From Stemphylium vesicarium (lineage: Eukaryota; Ascomycota; Dothideomycetes; Pleosporales; Pleosporaceae), in contig QXCR01000026.1 in the NCBI GenBank assembly GCA_004380135.1, positions 62,001-126,000 on the forward strand: 64,000 bases of DNA, given 5' to 3'. Below are positions 21,726 through 33,741 of the stretch, one piece after another. The stretch's first letter is position 1, and each line of letters begins with the position of its first letter. A program made the position numbers and the translations under genes. The notes under the pieces were generated by a model. It was not told the origin of the DNA. It saw only the letters and a list, made by a program, of their open reading frames with translations, and made no database searches.

Positions 21726-23594
21726 ATGGCCAACCAGAACATGCAATCGTGGAGAGATTCTCTGCGTATACCATGGAGCCATCTCGAAGAGCTGCGGAGC
21801 TGCGAGCAAGGCCCGTCGTGGTTCAACCAGGTCCTATCCGCCATCTGCAGGAAGCGCTCAGCTTGGAGCGGCGACAACGAAGATCTGGATATCCTGAATC
21901 CAAAGCTTCTGGAGAAGGAGGGCAAGAGCAATCTGCAAAGGTTCTTATACAGGTTCGAGCCCGGGAAAAACATGAGTTCTAATACCAACATCGGCGTACA
22001 GGACACAACGGGTGTACTATTGTGAGTTACATAGCATCGCAAGACAGGGTTGTTGCAAATTCTAACACATTGTGTTAGTTATTCCCCACACGCCCCCTCA
22101 TCGCCAGAAACCATGGCTGTTCTTCTGTCGCAATCTATGGGAGAAGATTCCGAGAAAACTCATCACGCGGAGGATGAAGTGACCAATCATTTTGTTGGCT
22201 ACAGATATGGCACGAATCAGTACATCCCCATCCATATAGGACATCACGCACTTGCATGGGAGAGGGAGAGTGACCCGCTCAACCGATGGCCAAGCCCTGC
22301 ATTTGACCGCCAAGCTTTCCTCGCGCACGGCAAGCCTATATGTATCAATTTCAACTTCAGATACATGTCGCTGACGGCAGAGCCAAAGAGCGCCAGCAGC
22401 ATCACCATGTGCCCAAACTTGCAGAAGGGGAGAATTATAAAACTGGACCCTTCAACACATACGTCTCTATATGAGCGCCGGCACATGCTCATGATGCGCA
22501 TTTTCCCCGCTAACCAAAACTCCTACTTCACCATGATGTCCCTTGGGGGACTGCAATTCGACGGCACAGCAATGGTTGCGAAGCCGGAAGTAGCTGGGTC
22601 TCTCACGCCATTTATGCTCTTCATCAAGCACCTGAGAAGACTGCTCATTGCTTACTACGCAGAGTGGTACGCGATCCTCGCGCACATTGCAAGAGAAGTG
22701 GATTTCTCTGTATGTGCACTTTCCCTTTTACTACGTATACGTTAAAAGCGCCCTCTAGCAGGCAGCTAGCTAACGCATTGCATGTAGGTGGACGATGTCT
22801 CCAACCTCAATAGCATCGAAAAGTTCATGTTCGCTAAAGACGACTTGCACGTTTCCAAAGTGTGGGTCGCGACTTTTCAGATGCTGCGTCTATGCGAAAA
22901 CATGATTGAGGAAACGCATAATGACTTTCTTGATTGGTCTTCGAAGTTGCTGGCAACCTTCAAACAGGGGCGCGGGGGTAAGAAACAACTTGGTGAAAGA
23001 AGTGATGCCCTGAAGCAAGAGATCAAGGATATGACGAGGGAATGGCATAAATGGGAGGGAGGGTTGAAGAACAAGTTTGGACAGTTGCGCGGAAGGTTCA
23101 AAGAGAAAAGACAGGATTTCACTAGTCTCACGGGTATCGTAAGTGTCCCGTTTGAAGCGGGTTGTGTGTCTGGCGCTTGCTAATTTTATGATAGCTTAAT
23201 GACTCCACTGCTATTCGCGAGGCTATCAGAGGTACGGAGGAAGCGCGAAGAAGTACTGAGGAGGCGCGCAAGAGCAACATGCTCAATCGCTACGTACTTA
23301 CCTTCACCGTCGTGACGATAGTGTATCTTCCTTTGACCTTTGTCACTGTAAGTAACTCCCAAGCTGGATTCCCTACTGACCAATACGCTTACGCATCTGC
23401 AGGCTATATTCAGTATGAACAATATCCCCGATGGTAGCCCGTTCTATGCATCCGCAAAGCCGTTCGGCTGGATGCTTGTCGCGCTTTCGCTTACCACGTA
23501 TCTCATTGCTGGGGCTTCATTATTCTTCTTCAAGGAGCGCGAGAAAAAGAAATCGAGGGGGCATTCAGATACAGATAGGAAGGATCAGTCGTGA
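21726..23594 (+). CDS. CorA-like magnesium transporter domain membrane protein
   Basis: Five exons: 21726-22021, 22079-22709, 22788-23138, 23195-23347, 23403-23594; 540 residues. All four introns have GT..AG ends and keep frame, with branch sites such as TCTAAC. The C-terminal end carries two hydrophobic helices: YVLTFTVVTIVYLPLTFVTA, directly followed by IFSMNN in the position of the CorA GMN signature, then FGWMLVALSLTTYLIAGASL. Before them is a charged coiled-coil (LKQEIKDMTREWHKWEGG; REAIRGTEEARRSTEEA). This is the architecture of fungal CorA-like proteins with a large soluble N-terminal part; the Tyr/Gly of YGMN is replaced by FSMN, so ion transport is not certain. The start at 21726 has AAGATGG context; the frame upstream lacks ATG. 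Confidence 0.82.
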
Positions 23595-24690
23595 TTGCTT
23601 GCTGATCAAACTGGATATCAGGATCTCGCGGCTGAAACTTCGACCCCCGTTCAATAATGAGCATGAGATTGATGCTTAGTCAGTACGACTATATATCCTG
23701 GGCCCTAGTTGTCTCTCTCGATTCCTCCGTCGACGATAAGTGTTACATTTACCCTTTTCTAGTGATCTGAGTGGAGGCGATCACTCCCCAAATAATGCTT
23801 CGTATTCTCCAAGCGCTCTGCCTCGTGGCCTATTACTCGATGACATCTACCAAGAGAACTTTGCCTTGATCGAGATGACATGGGATTCACGGTGTGGTAG
23901 ATTCCGGGGCTAATTTACTGTTCTTGTATACGGCACAGTCAAGTGGGGGAGCTGCATGTCTTACTCTTCGGTCACCGGTCCCTGGCCGTTCCTGTATGTA
24001 CTCATTGGGTTAGCCACGTCTGTAACACCATCGTGCCTGCACCTTACTATCATTTAAGCAGGGGTAACTTTGCCATACTTCCTACGTCATGTTTCGATAA
24101 ACTCATATTGTATACGCTTTGTCGTTCGCTGACTTAGCCAAAGGTCTCAGATCGCTGGTTCAGTTTCCACACCTCTTGGAGAGCATCGTTCATGCATGGT
24201 TTGATACATAGCATCTACAATGGCTAGAAATTCAGAATCCCTGTGCAGAAGACATCTTTGAGCTTCTGTGATTAGGGGTTGATGACGCTACTTTGGTAAG
24301 ATCTGTTCACTGAGATGACATCGCCATCGTAAACAATGTCTCGGAATGCTGCTGCAACAGGCGAAGCTACTGTGGAGATTTTCTAAAACGATGATTACCT
24401 GACAACTACGAACGTCGTATTGTCGATAATCAGCTCAATCCCTGGTTACTGCAATAATGTGGCATGTCAACTTCATTAAAACATCATGATGCACCAATAT
24501 TAGCAGCATGCAGCTCGGTACACTCGATCTTGACTGGAAGAAGGCCGAGATCTACTCATCCGGTGTCCAGCAATCGAATATCCATCTTGAAATCAGCCTT
24601 GTGCCAAATTTGTCATCGTGCTAATGTTCTTTCAGCGCCTCACCAAACCTTTCGCGCCCAATCCCCTGGAAAGGGCCATGAAGTTCATGG
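23595..24690. other. 1.1-kb gene-free stretch
   Basis: No supported gene, repeat or RNA seen. Short frames only, without domain signals. Confidence 0.45.
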
Positions 24691-25712
24691 TTAGGGCGCC
24701 ATTCCCCACCACATTTGTCGAGTTCCACAGTTGTCCTCTCCAGGGTTTTTCCTAAAGACTACTCGAACTCCAGCTCCATAATAAGCCAGCCCCCAAGCCA
24801 AACAGTTCGTATGCTTCCACTGCTCGTCTGTTTGATCAAAGTAGTCAAACATCCCAACTTCATCGCGCTCCGCGCCGCTGATGTCCCACATGAGGGTACA
24901 TCACAGTATAGCTTGTCTCAATGTGCTGCAGCTTTTGCGAAGCTCTCGGGAAACGGCCTCAGTACGTTTTCATTGGGCGCAATTCGGAATGAAATGGGAC
25001 ATCTCGCGTTTTCGACAGGGCGCTTTCCTTCAAATGTGCCTTCATTATCCTCCGCTGTGTCCAGGCAACCAACAGATTTCGCCCAGTGGGGTGGGTGGCA
25101 CTTCACCCATCAACTTTGGGTAGCACTTCATTACTCCAAGCTCATCAACCAAATGTGCCCCGTCGCTGATCGCAGGACTGTCGAGCTTCATCTGCCCCTG
25201 GTCCATTTTGACGAAGTCAAAACCTGGGATGTGAAGGGTGATGATCTCAAGAAGCTGCTCTTCTTCTCCCGCAACGTCGACCTGAAATATCCTAAAGATA
25301 TAAGCCGGCAGAAGGCGAAACCCGGTGTCATCCAGGGGCCCATCGCGCATTGTCACACCATCGCATTTGAAAAGATGTCACACTGGACGGAGGTTACAGA
25401 CGCACACCTGCTCAAGGAGAAAGACGAGGAGTTTGGAGGAACCAAGTGGGCAAAGCAGTTGGTATGGATGACTGATGAATCCATCAAGAAGCTGGAAGTA
25501 GCTTTTGTCGGTAAGGCATACATGCGTCTGCCGGAGAAGAAGTTCAAAATTATCCCGGAGCCATGGAAGGATGTGCAATCTCTGTGCTTTCCCGCGTGTT
25601 CTTCGGCTGCTTTGCGGAACTGGGCTGAGACATAACACGCCGTTCGTAGAGATTGTGCGCAGCTGAGATAGCCACAAATCCGGTCGAAGAGTTCTTGTGG
25701 AAAATTGTTCAT
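24691..25712 (-). pseudogene. Decayed F-box-like protein gene
   Basis: From the ATG at 25712 the minus strand encodes an F-box-like start: FPQELFDRICGYL, then SAQFRKAAEEHAG. The frame closes near 25353. A second minus frame carries protein-like text at 25356-25045, then several stops, then RKSCSTLRQAIL, a TGA at 24901-24903, and a plausible C-terminus at 24891-24691 (LAWGLAYYGAGVRVVFRK). The pattern fits the large fungal F-box-like family, decayed by frameshift and stops; TGA in place of CGA would fit C-to-T change. Caveat: the plus strand is open from 24811 (ATG) to 25635 for 274 codons with good third-position bias (AAG, GAG), so a real plus-strand gene of unknown function is a serious alternative. 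I favour the minus-strand relic because of the F-box. Confidence 0.45.
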
Positions 25713-27109
25713 GGCTTTGATGAAAGAGGGAAGCACAATGGTATTCGTCGCACTCAACAAAATAGCTGGGAGAAAAATGACTGGGAGAAAAATGAAGTCA
25801 ATGGCCTTTATCACAGACGTCAGAACACAAAGTTTTTGATGTAGCCCGCTGCTGCCTATTGACCGCTACTCACGGGATTGGGGCGCTTCTGTAAGAATCT
25901 GCGGAAATGCGGCGTACGCTGTGGCACAACACTTGGCATGGCTATGGCTGTGCTTACATCTTGGGAGCCTTTGCCAAGGTGCGCCGCCGTCTTGATGGCG
26001 AGCAGCCCCCACTCGTCCTTGTCGCGCGCATACTATTTACAGTCTTCGTGATCGTATCGATGGTCTGGGGGCGTCAATCTTTTGTGCAACCTGGTTTGAT
26101 CATCCTTGTCAACAATAAATAAGCTAGCCACAGAAGCTCGTTGAAGCCTTTGCATATGATTCGATTCATGTAGCTCTAATAATGGTGGGTACGTCACCGT
26201 GACGATGCCTAGCAAGTTGGTAAACCCCGTAAAGTTCGTATCTGGGTGTATGTATGTCTGGATGTACGATCATCGCATTGTGACAGTCCGGGTCGGAAGG
26301 TTTGAGCTGTGCAGGCTGCTCTAGTGCCGACGGTGCCGATTGGGTAGGCGAAGGGGGCTCAGGCTTTCACGAGGAACAGCACTTTTCCTCCACGACAAGC
26401 ACACATGCACGGCACGAGCCCCAAAGAACTATGTTCGAACTCTCCGCGAGTAGATTTGGCCGCGATTGCGCGTTTTCGACATCTTCCAGGCTGCACATGC
26501 TGATAAGTGGTAAGCGTGAAGCTAGGTAGACGCAGCTGCCTACAGCCAGTCCGCTTTAGGTCTGTCAAGCATGACCGTAGAGCACATGCCTTCACATATC
26601 GTTCAACGCGTCTTCAACTTCTCATCAAATTGCTCTCATCATACTCTGGCCTGTCTTCATGCTATCGTGGGGGCGAACCGATTCCCGTCATCCGTTCTTC
26701 CAAACTCGCCGTACCTTATTGGGCGTCCCATTATAACATTGAGAGCGATCTGAATAGTCGGAAAAAATATTCGTGCTGCAGCTATCTTGAGATCTGTTAA
26801 CCTATTCGCTTTCAAATAAAACTGTCACCAGTGCTACAAAGCGCGAAAGCGCCTTTCGGCTGCAACGTTCTTACATACAGCGCAAAGACCAAGTCCCCTC
26901 AGCATTCACTACTACCGGCCCAGCGTGAGGGTGAAGACTACAGAAATCGCACTACCGATTGTCTCACTAGTTGTATCCAACCGTTTGTCTACATAACCTT
27001 CCCGCCCCACAATCTTTCTTGTAAATTCACTCTCAACCACGCTACACGAACTATTCCTCAACAAACTTAGTCGAGCTCCCGAAACATCTTGCAGGACAAT
27101 TAAAGAAGC
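25713..27109. other. 1.4-kb gene-free stretch with a 15-bp tandem repeat
   Basis: No supported gene. Two exact copies of CTGGGAGAAAAATGA lie at 25766-25780 and 25781-25795. The right part is the promoter side of the RBR gene. Confidence 0.45.
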
Positions 27110-28827
27110 ATGCCTACCATGGCTAAAAGCTGTGTCATTTGTGGCTCCGACGAGAGCGAAGACGAGGTCCTTGTCGCAGCACCCTGCGGTCGTCACTTTG
27201 TCTGCGCCGACGACATAGCGAGCTTCTTCGAGAACGCGACGAACAGCGAAAGCCTATTTCCGCCAAAATGCTGCGGGCAAATGTTCATGTTACAGGACTA
27301 CGAAAACCATCTCCCATTCGAAATGTCGTGGGCTTACCAAGTGAAAGAGCAAGGCGAGTACGCAATTTTAGCCAAGTAAGTCACACAGTAGAGGTCCTGC
27401 GATTTCGTCCTAACCAATTCAACAGGTTCCGCGTCTACTGCGCGAGCCCTCCTTGCGCCAAGTTTCTGCACCCGACCTCCCATATCGAAGATCCAGAGAC
27501 CAAGATCACGTACGCCATCTGCGAGGCAGAAGATTGCGGAACATCGACGTGTGTCAAGTGCAAGACGTATATCAATGATGGGACGCAAAACCACAAGTGC
27601 GCAATCGATGATGACGATAAGAAGTTCAAGCAGACAGCAACCGAGAAGGGATACCAAGAGTGCTTTGTCTGCGGCGCGACGGTTGAGTTGGCTGAAGCAT
27701 GCAACCACATCACGTAAGTCTCGCTGTTCTACATGCAACACGTAGCAAATCTTCTAACACCTGGCAGATGCGAATGCGGTAACTCATTCTGCTACATCTG
27801 TGGCGAAAGCTGGAATGGTCTACACGGCTGCCCACACTACGGCCCCGCGGTCTACGATGAAGAAGGTTACAACCAAGACGGCTTCCACCGCGCCACCGGC
27901 CTCAACCGCGATGGTCTAACCCGCCGTCAGCACATGATTCAAACGGGTGACGACGATGATGACGAAGACGAAGGCGAAGACGAGGACCAGGACGATGAGG
28001 ACGAACAGGACGAGGACCATCCCCACTGGGACGTCTTGCAACACCTCACACGCGAGCAACTCGTCATGATCACTGGTCTTCCTATAGAAGCCCAAGAAGA
28101 TGCACTAGATCAGTTCCGCATCGAATTGTTCGAGAATCAAGGCATCTTGTTCAACCAAGGACAGCATCTCCCTCACCCACCGCCTCCGGTCGCACATGAG
28201 AACCCTGACAGCGGTAACGAGGAGGAAGTTGAGAGCCCAAGACCAGCCGGAGACGGAAACGAAGAGGTTTCCGACTCGTCTGCCGAGGAAGACGACGATG
28301 ATGATCCGGACGAAGGACATGCCTTGCACGACGGAGATCACGGTCACAGGGAGCGCTACGCAGACGACCAGTCTCAAGACGAAGACCAGAGTGACCTGGA
28401 AGCGCTCCTTGACAACGCAACTCAAGCAGCTATTAACGAGGCAGCCACCGCAGCGCCAGCAAGTCTCCCAGCCCCCTCCTCCACCACACACGACGGAGAC
28501 GCTGACTCCGACACAGACGAAGGAGCCTACACTGTCATCGCGCGAAACTTCAACCCCGGCACCACAGGCAGTGACGTCGTGGCTCTTGTGGAAAATTTGG
28601 GTTACGGGGAGGAGTTGGTGGGGCGCACGATTATAGCTGCTGAGCCGCTTGTTGTTGAGCTGTTTTACGTCACTAAGGAGGCGGCGATGGAGGTTGTGGA
28701 CGCGTTTCATGGCGAGTTTCTTGCTGGGATGGTGTTGGGTTTTAGGTTGAAGGAGTATGGCGTGGAGGGGGGTGAGGAGGAGGAGGGCCAGCGGCGGGGG
28801 GTGCCTGGGGCTTGGGTTGACGGATGA
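27110..28827 (+). CDS. RBR-type E3 ubiquitin ligase with acidic region and RRM-like C-terminus
   Basis: Three exons, 27110-27375, 27426-27713, 27768-28827; 537 residues. RING1: CVICGSDESEDEVLVAAPCGRHFVC-type cysteines at residues 8-35. IBR: YCASPPCAKF, CEAEDCG, CVKCKTY and HKC (about 93-150). RING2: CFVCG...ACNHITCECGNSFCYICG (about 170-205); the Cys of ACNHIT is in the place of the catalytic Cys that forms a thioester with ubiquitin in RBR ligases. An Asp/Glu-rich stretch follows (about 265-290 and again about 375-405). The last about 85 residues (TVIARNFNPGTTGSDVVALV to VVDAFHGEFLAG) read like a degenerate RRM. A second in-frame ATG is at 27119. Introns break the zinc domains cleanly and keep all Cys in frame. 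Substrates unknown. Confidence 0.83.
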
Positions 28828-29058
28828 ACAAGAGCTGGTGATGTCTGAGATATATGAGCAGAGAGTGTGTCATCGGACCATGATGGATATATCCTCTGTA
28901 TATGCATGTCAGCATCTCGCAATCTAAACTCGTGGAGAAGATTGAGCGCATAGTTGGAGTAGAGGTCTAAGGCATTTCAATAGTTAGACGATGCAATTCA
29001 TTATAAGCAGTTGATGCTCCAGTAAAATTTCGATTCACATAACTTTGATCACTCTCAT

Positions 29059-30315
29059 CTATTTGACAAATGTGTTCACAGGCAACCTGTAGACGTCGAT
29101 GGTCCAGTACGGCCTTCTAGTGCCCTTCCACTGGTCACTGCCATGCAGACCAGATGGGACGTCGATGTCTTCCCACTTGGTATCGAAGCCCGCCTCGTAG
29201 AGATCCATCTCCGCAACCTATTTCGAATTAGTACTCAAGCCCTCAAATCTCAACTAATAGCATGCATAATTTACCTTTGTGTAAACATCGTAGCAGATCT
29301 GCCTATCTGCACCAAGACCGTTGTACCACCCAAACTTTCCATCCTTGGCCATCAGCGCAACCACATACTCGGCGAAGAACTCCTTGAGCGCCTTGTAGTC
29401 CTCGGCAAAAGTGTCGTAGTAGATCGCATCGAGCACGACACCCTGCTCAATCAACTTGGGCAGTATATCCTGCCACCTGCCTTCGTGGATCTTGACATTG
29501 GGCTTGTCGTACCAACCCTGTTCGCGAAGGCGTTGGTGAACCTGGGGATGGGCTTCAATGATGTGATGTTCCGAGGGGTCGTGAGTCATGATAGCAGTAT
29601 CCACGATACCCATTCCATGACCGACGTTCATGGTACGGAGTCCAGCCTTGGGAATCAGGGTTTCGGCATGGCGCTGCATGATTTGGGTCTCCCAGTCCAT
29701 CATGACTGCGTTGTCGCTCTCGTCCAGGAGAATACCGGGCTGGTACCTCAGCTGACTCTTGAGATACGCTCGGTTGTCCAGGGATACATCATCGAGGACT
29801 TGCTCTTCAACCACTTGTTCGACGGCCTTGGCGTCTTCTTCCGACACCTTTTGCTTCTTGGCCGCGGGCTGTTCCTCGCGAATCTCTTCGTCTTCCTCGG
29901 CTTCTTCTACCTCGGCGCTGTCACCCATGCCAAGGGCTTCCAATCTCGCGAAGAGAATTTCCGCACGGACACCAGCTTCGACCATCATCTCGTAGATCTT
30001 CTTCTGGCCTAGGCGGAGGGCAATGCATCCTGGAGTCTCATCTTCCTTGTTGAGGTCGTTCCAGATGGCGCCATTTTGGAGTAGTGTCTCTACGGTCAGA
30101 ACCGCGTCGTCGCCCGCCTCTTTTCCTTCCTCGGCTTTTCCACATGATGCAATTGCTGCATGGAGCGGTGATGTTGCCACTGTTGCCGTCGGGTCCTGGA
30201 CATTCGCCGAGCCATCCTTGAGCAGTATGTTCAGCGCAGGCACATCATGACGCTCCGCCGCGGAGATGATGCGCTTGGCGAGGAGGATATCTTCTTCTGT
30301 TGCTTGTTCGGCCAT
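29059..30315 (-). CDS. RMT2: Protein arginine N5-methyltransferase Rmt2
   Basis: Two exons, 30315-29275 and 29217-29059, 399 residues, close to yeast Rmt2. Rmt2 methylates the delta nitrogen of arginine; the known yeast substrate is ribosomal protein L12. Residues 1-120 contain ankyrin-like helices (LHAAIASCG; GCIALRLGQKKIYEMMVEAG), then an acidic linker (EVEEAEEDEEIREE) and the AdoMet fold: TMNVGHGMGIVDTAI as the nucleotide loop, HHIIEAHPQVH with the acidic ribose residue, and AIYYDTFAEDY. The 57-nt intron near the C-terminus joins CYDVYTK to VAEMDLYEAGFD, both conserved. The end, YRLPVNTFVK, matches the family. Its stop is 231 nt from the stop of the RBR gene (convergent). Confidence 0.92.
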
Positions 30316-30834
30316 CTTGCTGTGTAGTCAATTGATGTCTGCGTCAGCCCAAACTGTGCAGAAACGACTGTGTGGGGTTGGGAACTTTTGTGCAGGGGTC
30401 ATGATAAGATAAGCGATGACTAGTGCCTCACCACAGTTACCTATTCGGGCAAGGCATGCCCAAATGATTTCGATCGACGCCTAAAGGGTTTACCCCAGAA
30501 GATGCACGGCGCATAGGTAACGAGGGTGTTGGCTTGCTAGAAGATGACGCTGTCTGCCCCTAGCTGACTCCACGAAAGATGGACCCTGTTCCACAGCTTC
30601 CCAACTTGTCATAGTAGCGCACTTGGAGGCATACAATGTTACTTTGAATGATTTGGTGATGATTACTGCGATGCATGAACTATATAGCCTGGCTCGCACA
30701 ATGAAACACCGGAATACACGCCTGAAGAATTGAACGGCAAAGACTAACGAGGTTGAGCACTGGTCCCGAAAACGTACTATAGAAAATTGCAGAGGCCAGA
30801 TCTCTGATATACAAGCGTGGCTGAGCATAAAACT
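30316..30834. promoter_or_regulatory. Spacer between RMT2 (start) and the GH76 gene (stop)
   Basis: 519 nt holding the RMT2 promoter and the GH76 3' side. No gene or repeat seen. Confidence 0.45.
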
Positions 30835-32287
30835 CTATGACACCATCCACCAAGCACCAACGATGATGGAAACCAATACGAAAATGGTCAGAATGCTAGC
30901 ACCAGCCTTGTCGCCCGTGGTAACAGTGTCGAAAGTAACCTTTGTGGGATCGGCCGCATCGTTTCCAGCATTAGGGTTACTCTTGGAGATACCGCCCTTC
31001 TCCTTGGTCGCAGGACCGGAAGTCGATGGGTACAACAAGGATTGGATAATCTCCATTGCAGACATCTGCTCGCCGACACCGAAGCTGCCATCGTTGACAC
31101 CGTTGTCGATCCATCGTAGCCCACAAGAGGTCTGATTAGCGCCTGCATTGCATTGTGCGGCGGCGGCTTTAGCAGAAGCCTGGATAAAGGGGTCAATGGA
31201 TTCACGAGTCCAGGGAGCAACGGCAGCCGTGTAAGCCATAAAGCGAGAGAGATAGGCCTTGAAAGAACGCTGATCTACGTCGCACTTGCCGTTGTTCTCG
31301 CAAGCGACCTCAGTCATGACGTTGTCTTTAAAAAAGACGCCAACACCATCGATCACACCCTGGAGGCGAGTCTTCCACTTGTCGTTCTGAGTCTGTGTGT
31401 TGTTAGTATCTGGTAGTATAGTGCACTCGACCTTGTAGTACATACCACGTTCCACATGGCAGCAGCACCCGCCATATGTATGCCGGCATTATAAGTCCAC
31501 TGGATGTGATTGACAGAACTGCAGTTCTGGGTATCGTCGGTTCCGTCGTAGTAGTGATAATCCGGACTCATGAGCCCAACAGCGAGTTCCCAGTCCCAGG
31601 CCTTCTCAGCCCAGTCGGCATAGGTGTCGTTACCAAGATACTTGTAGAGTCTGGCGGCAATGTTAAAGAAACAGCCGTTGGAAATGGTGTTCTTGTAGTT
31701 GTAACCATTGTTGAAGGTATAGATCTGCCATCGCAGACCTCCTCCGCACGTAGTGTCGTCCCAGCGCTTGTATTGTGTGTTGAAGACAGCTTGTGCCATG
31801 GAAAGCCAAGAAGGCTGACCATCGGGGAGATCAGGAAGCTTGTTTTCGGCGGCGGATAGGGCGGCCATTCCCCAAAAGGCCTGGTCATCGTTTCCAAGAG
31901 TCTTGGACTGGTTGCTGGGCATAAAGGTGCCGTCATCTCCCATCTGGTGCTGCAAAGCCTGGGTAGTGATCTTGTTGTACTGGTCGTCCCCCGTATAGTA
32001 CCAGTAATCGATGAAGGCGTTGAACATGGCACCGCACTCCCACCAGTAGTATGGGTCTGGAAGGTTACCGGGAACATCGCCTGGTCGGTCTCCGGTGTAG
32101 TAGGATCGCAGGTTCACTGAGAGGGCTTTGGCAGCTTGCTTGATGGAATCTGTGGAGGTTAGTGGCGGCCGATAGCATGTGCAAAGGCAGTCTCACCTGG
32201 CGAGTTGATGTCCAACTCGACTGCGCCTGCGCCAGAGAGCAACAGGCTCGAGGCCCCAATGGCCCCGAGGGCAGATGTAAATTTCAT
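30835..32287 (-). CDS. GPI-anchored GH76 endo-alpha-1,6-mannanase (Dfg5/Dcw1 family)
   Basis: Three exons, 32287-32197, 32149-31446 and 31392-30835; 450 residues. The second intron has a perfect TACTAAC branch site. Residues 1-23 are a signal peptide (MKFTSALGAIGASSLLLSG). The GH76 core shows YYWWECGAMFNAFIDYWYYT, then GNDDQAFWGMAALSAAE with the catalytic Asp pair, WDDTTCGGGLRWQI, SNGCFFNIAARLYKYL and WTYNAGIHMAGAAAMWN. The C-terminus has a Ser/Lys linker and a hydrophobic tail (ASILTIFVLVSIIVGAWW), the signal for GPI attachment. Fungal members act at the plasma membrane and wall, transferring GPI-anchored glycoproteins to wall glucan through their mannose core; they are needed for normal hyphal wall building. 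Which paralogue (DFG5 or DCW1) it is cannot be told from sequence alone. Confidence 0.92.
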
Positions 32288-33741
32288 GCTATAGTCTCAG
32301 CAGCGACTGCGGTTCCTCGTACGGTCGGCTAGCGGATGCAGCCGGGGGGTCAAGCGCCAGGCTTGAAGACAAACAATGCGATGCGCTATGCTGTGAAGAA
32401 AGCGCAGTTGGGGACAGATGCGAGCCTCGCGATCGGCGACTGTCTTGCTTGAATGTGGGGTACGATAGAGGGACGTTGGAGGTGATTGACGTTGAAGGTT
32501 GGAACGAGCGACGGGGTCGGGGAGGGAAAGCGCAGGACGGGGGGTCGGAAGAGCGGACTTGAAGGGTGAATGGGGCTTGGAAATGTGGAGACGTGTGGTT
32601 CAGCGAGCGTATTCGAAGAGAGAAGAGAACAGGAGACCGGAGAGTCGACTGCAGAGCATTCGTCGCGAGAACTCCTGAGCGGCAATGGGTAGCGCCGCAG
32701 CGGTCCCCGAGATTCAAGACATGGTCTAGTACACGCGTCTTGGCGATCAGGGCCCACAGCAAACGGGCCTCTGGTGCCCTATCCACTGCGCTCGCCTGAG
32801 GCAGCTGATAGGCCGGCCAGAGGTTGCGTGTCTCCTGCTGGCGACAATGCGCTATTGTTCTGCTGCACAGAGCGTCTCGGCGCCGTCTATGGAATGCATA
32901 CACGCAGCAGCCGGCTCGTCGCGCGGCGAAAACGACATGCAAGTATCCGGGCGCGCGATGATAGTGATGACGAAGCTTCGCAAGCTTTAGCTGGGCGCCA
33001 ACTATTCCTAGTGTGCTGTATTAAAAGCATGGCCGGTTATTGTCCATGTCGTGTTGCCGAATGACCCTGTTGCCACGCCAGCAGCCTAGAACTTTCCGAC
33101 TGCAAAATAACGTCGTATTCCTGGGCTGAGGCAAGGGGTCGTGGTCCGTTTCTGCCTTGCAACAATAAAGGCGGAACGATTCGAAACTGTAAGGGCATTG
33201 CAGGAAGCCCAAGCCCAACAGGATGTGTCGCTCTTTTTATTTCTGCTACTGCAGACTGTGCGGTTAGCAGGCCGATGACGAGTCACTGCAGGGCTGCTGC
33301 AGCTCAGCTTCTTGGGAACTCGTAATCGCGAGGCTGGTACCTGTCACGTGCATGTGGCGCAGCAGTCGGCCGGAGGCGGAAGGGAGCCACCGTTGTACTG
33401 TCGCATGAAGCTGAAGGGAATGCCGTCACCACGGAAATTCAATCTCACTGCTATCGAACTCTCGCAACAACATCCTAGATCCGTCCTGATATTTACAGTC
33501 CCAAAATCAGTGTTGTTGCGCCAGGTTTCACACAAACATCAGCCTCATTGCTCAAACGGAGCTGACACATTGCGCTCGTTCGCCATCCGGGCTGAGCGGA
33601 CTCTTGGTTCTCTTGACCACACCATCGTCTCCCTCCTCCAGACACCCACCCACCTTCATCACTCGCACCCACCACAACCACCTTTGAACCCCACAACACC
33701 CGCACACTACTCAACTCGTCCGCAAATCTCCATTTCCAACT
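32288..33741. promoter_or_regulatory. Divergent intergenic region between GH76 gene and SNC1
   Basis: 1.45 kb between divergent starts. A 217-codon minus frame (32289-32942) directly abuts the GH76 ATG but is Ser/Pro/His-rich low complexity in what should be the leader, so I do not call it. CT-rich leader sequence (33610-33740) precedes the SNC1 ATG. Confidence 0.5.

Noticed and set aside
28105..28710. 201-codon minus frame inside the RBR gene
   Set aside because: Val/Leu-rich antisense of the acidic GAC/GAG region.
32289..32942. 217-codon minus frame abutting the GH76 start
   Set aside because: Ser/Pro/His low complexity in the expected leader and promoter; no ortholog-like motif.
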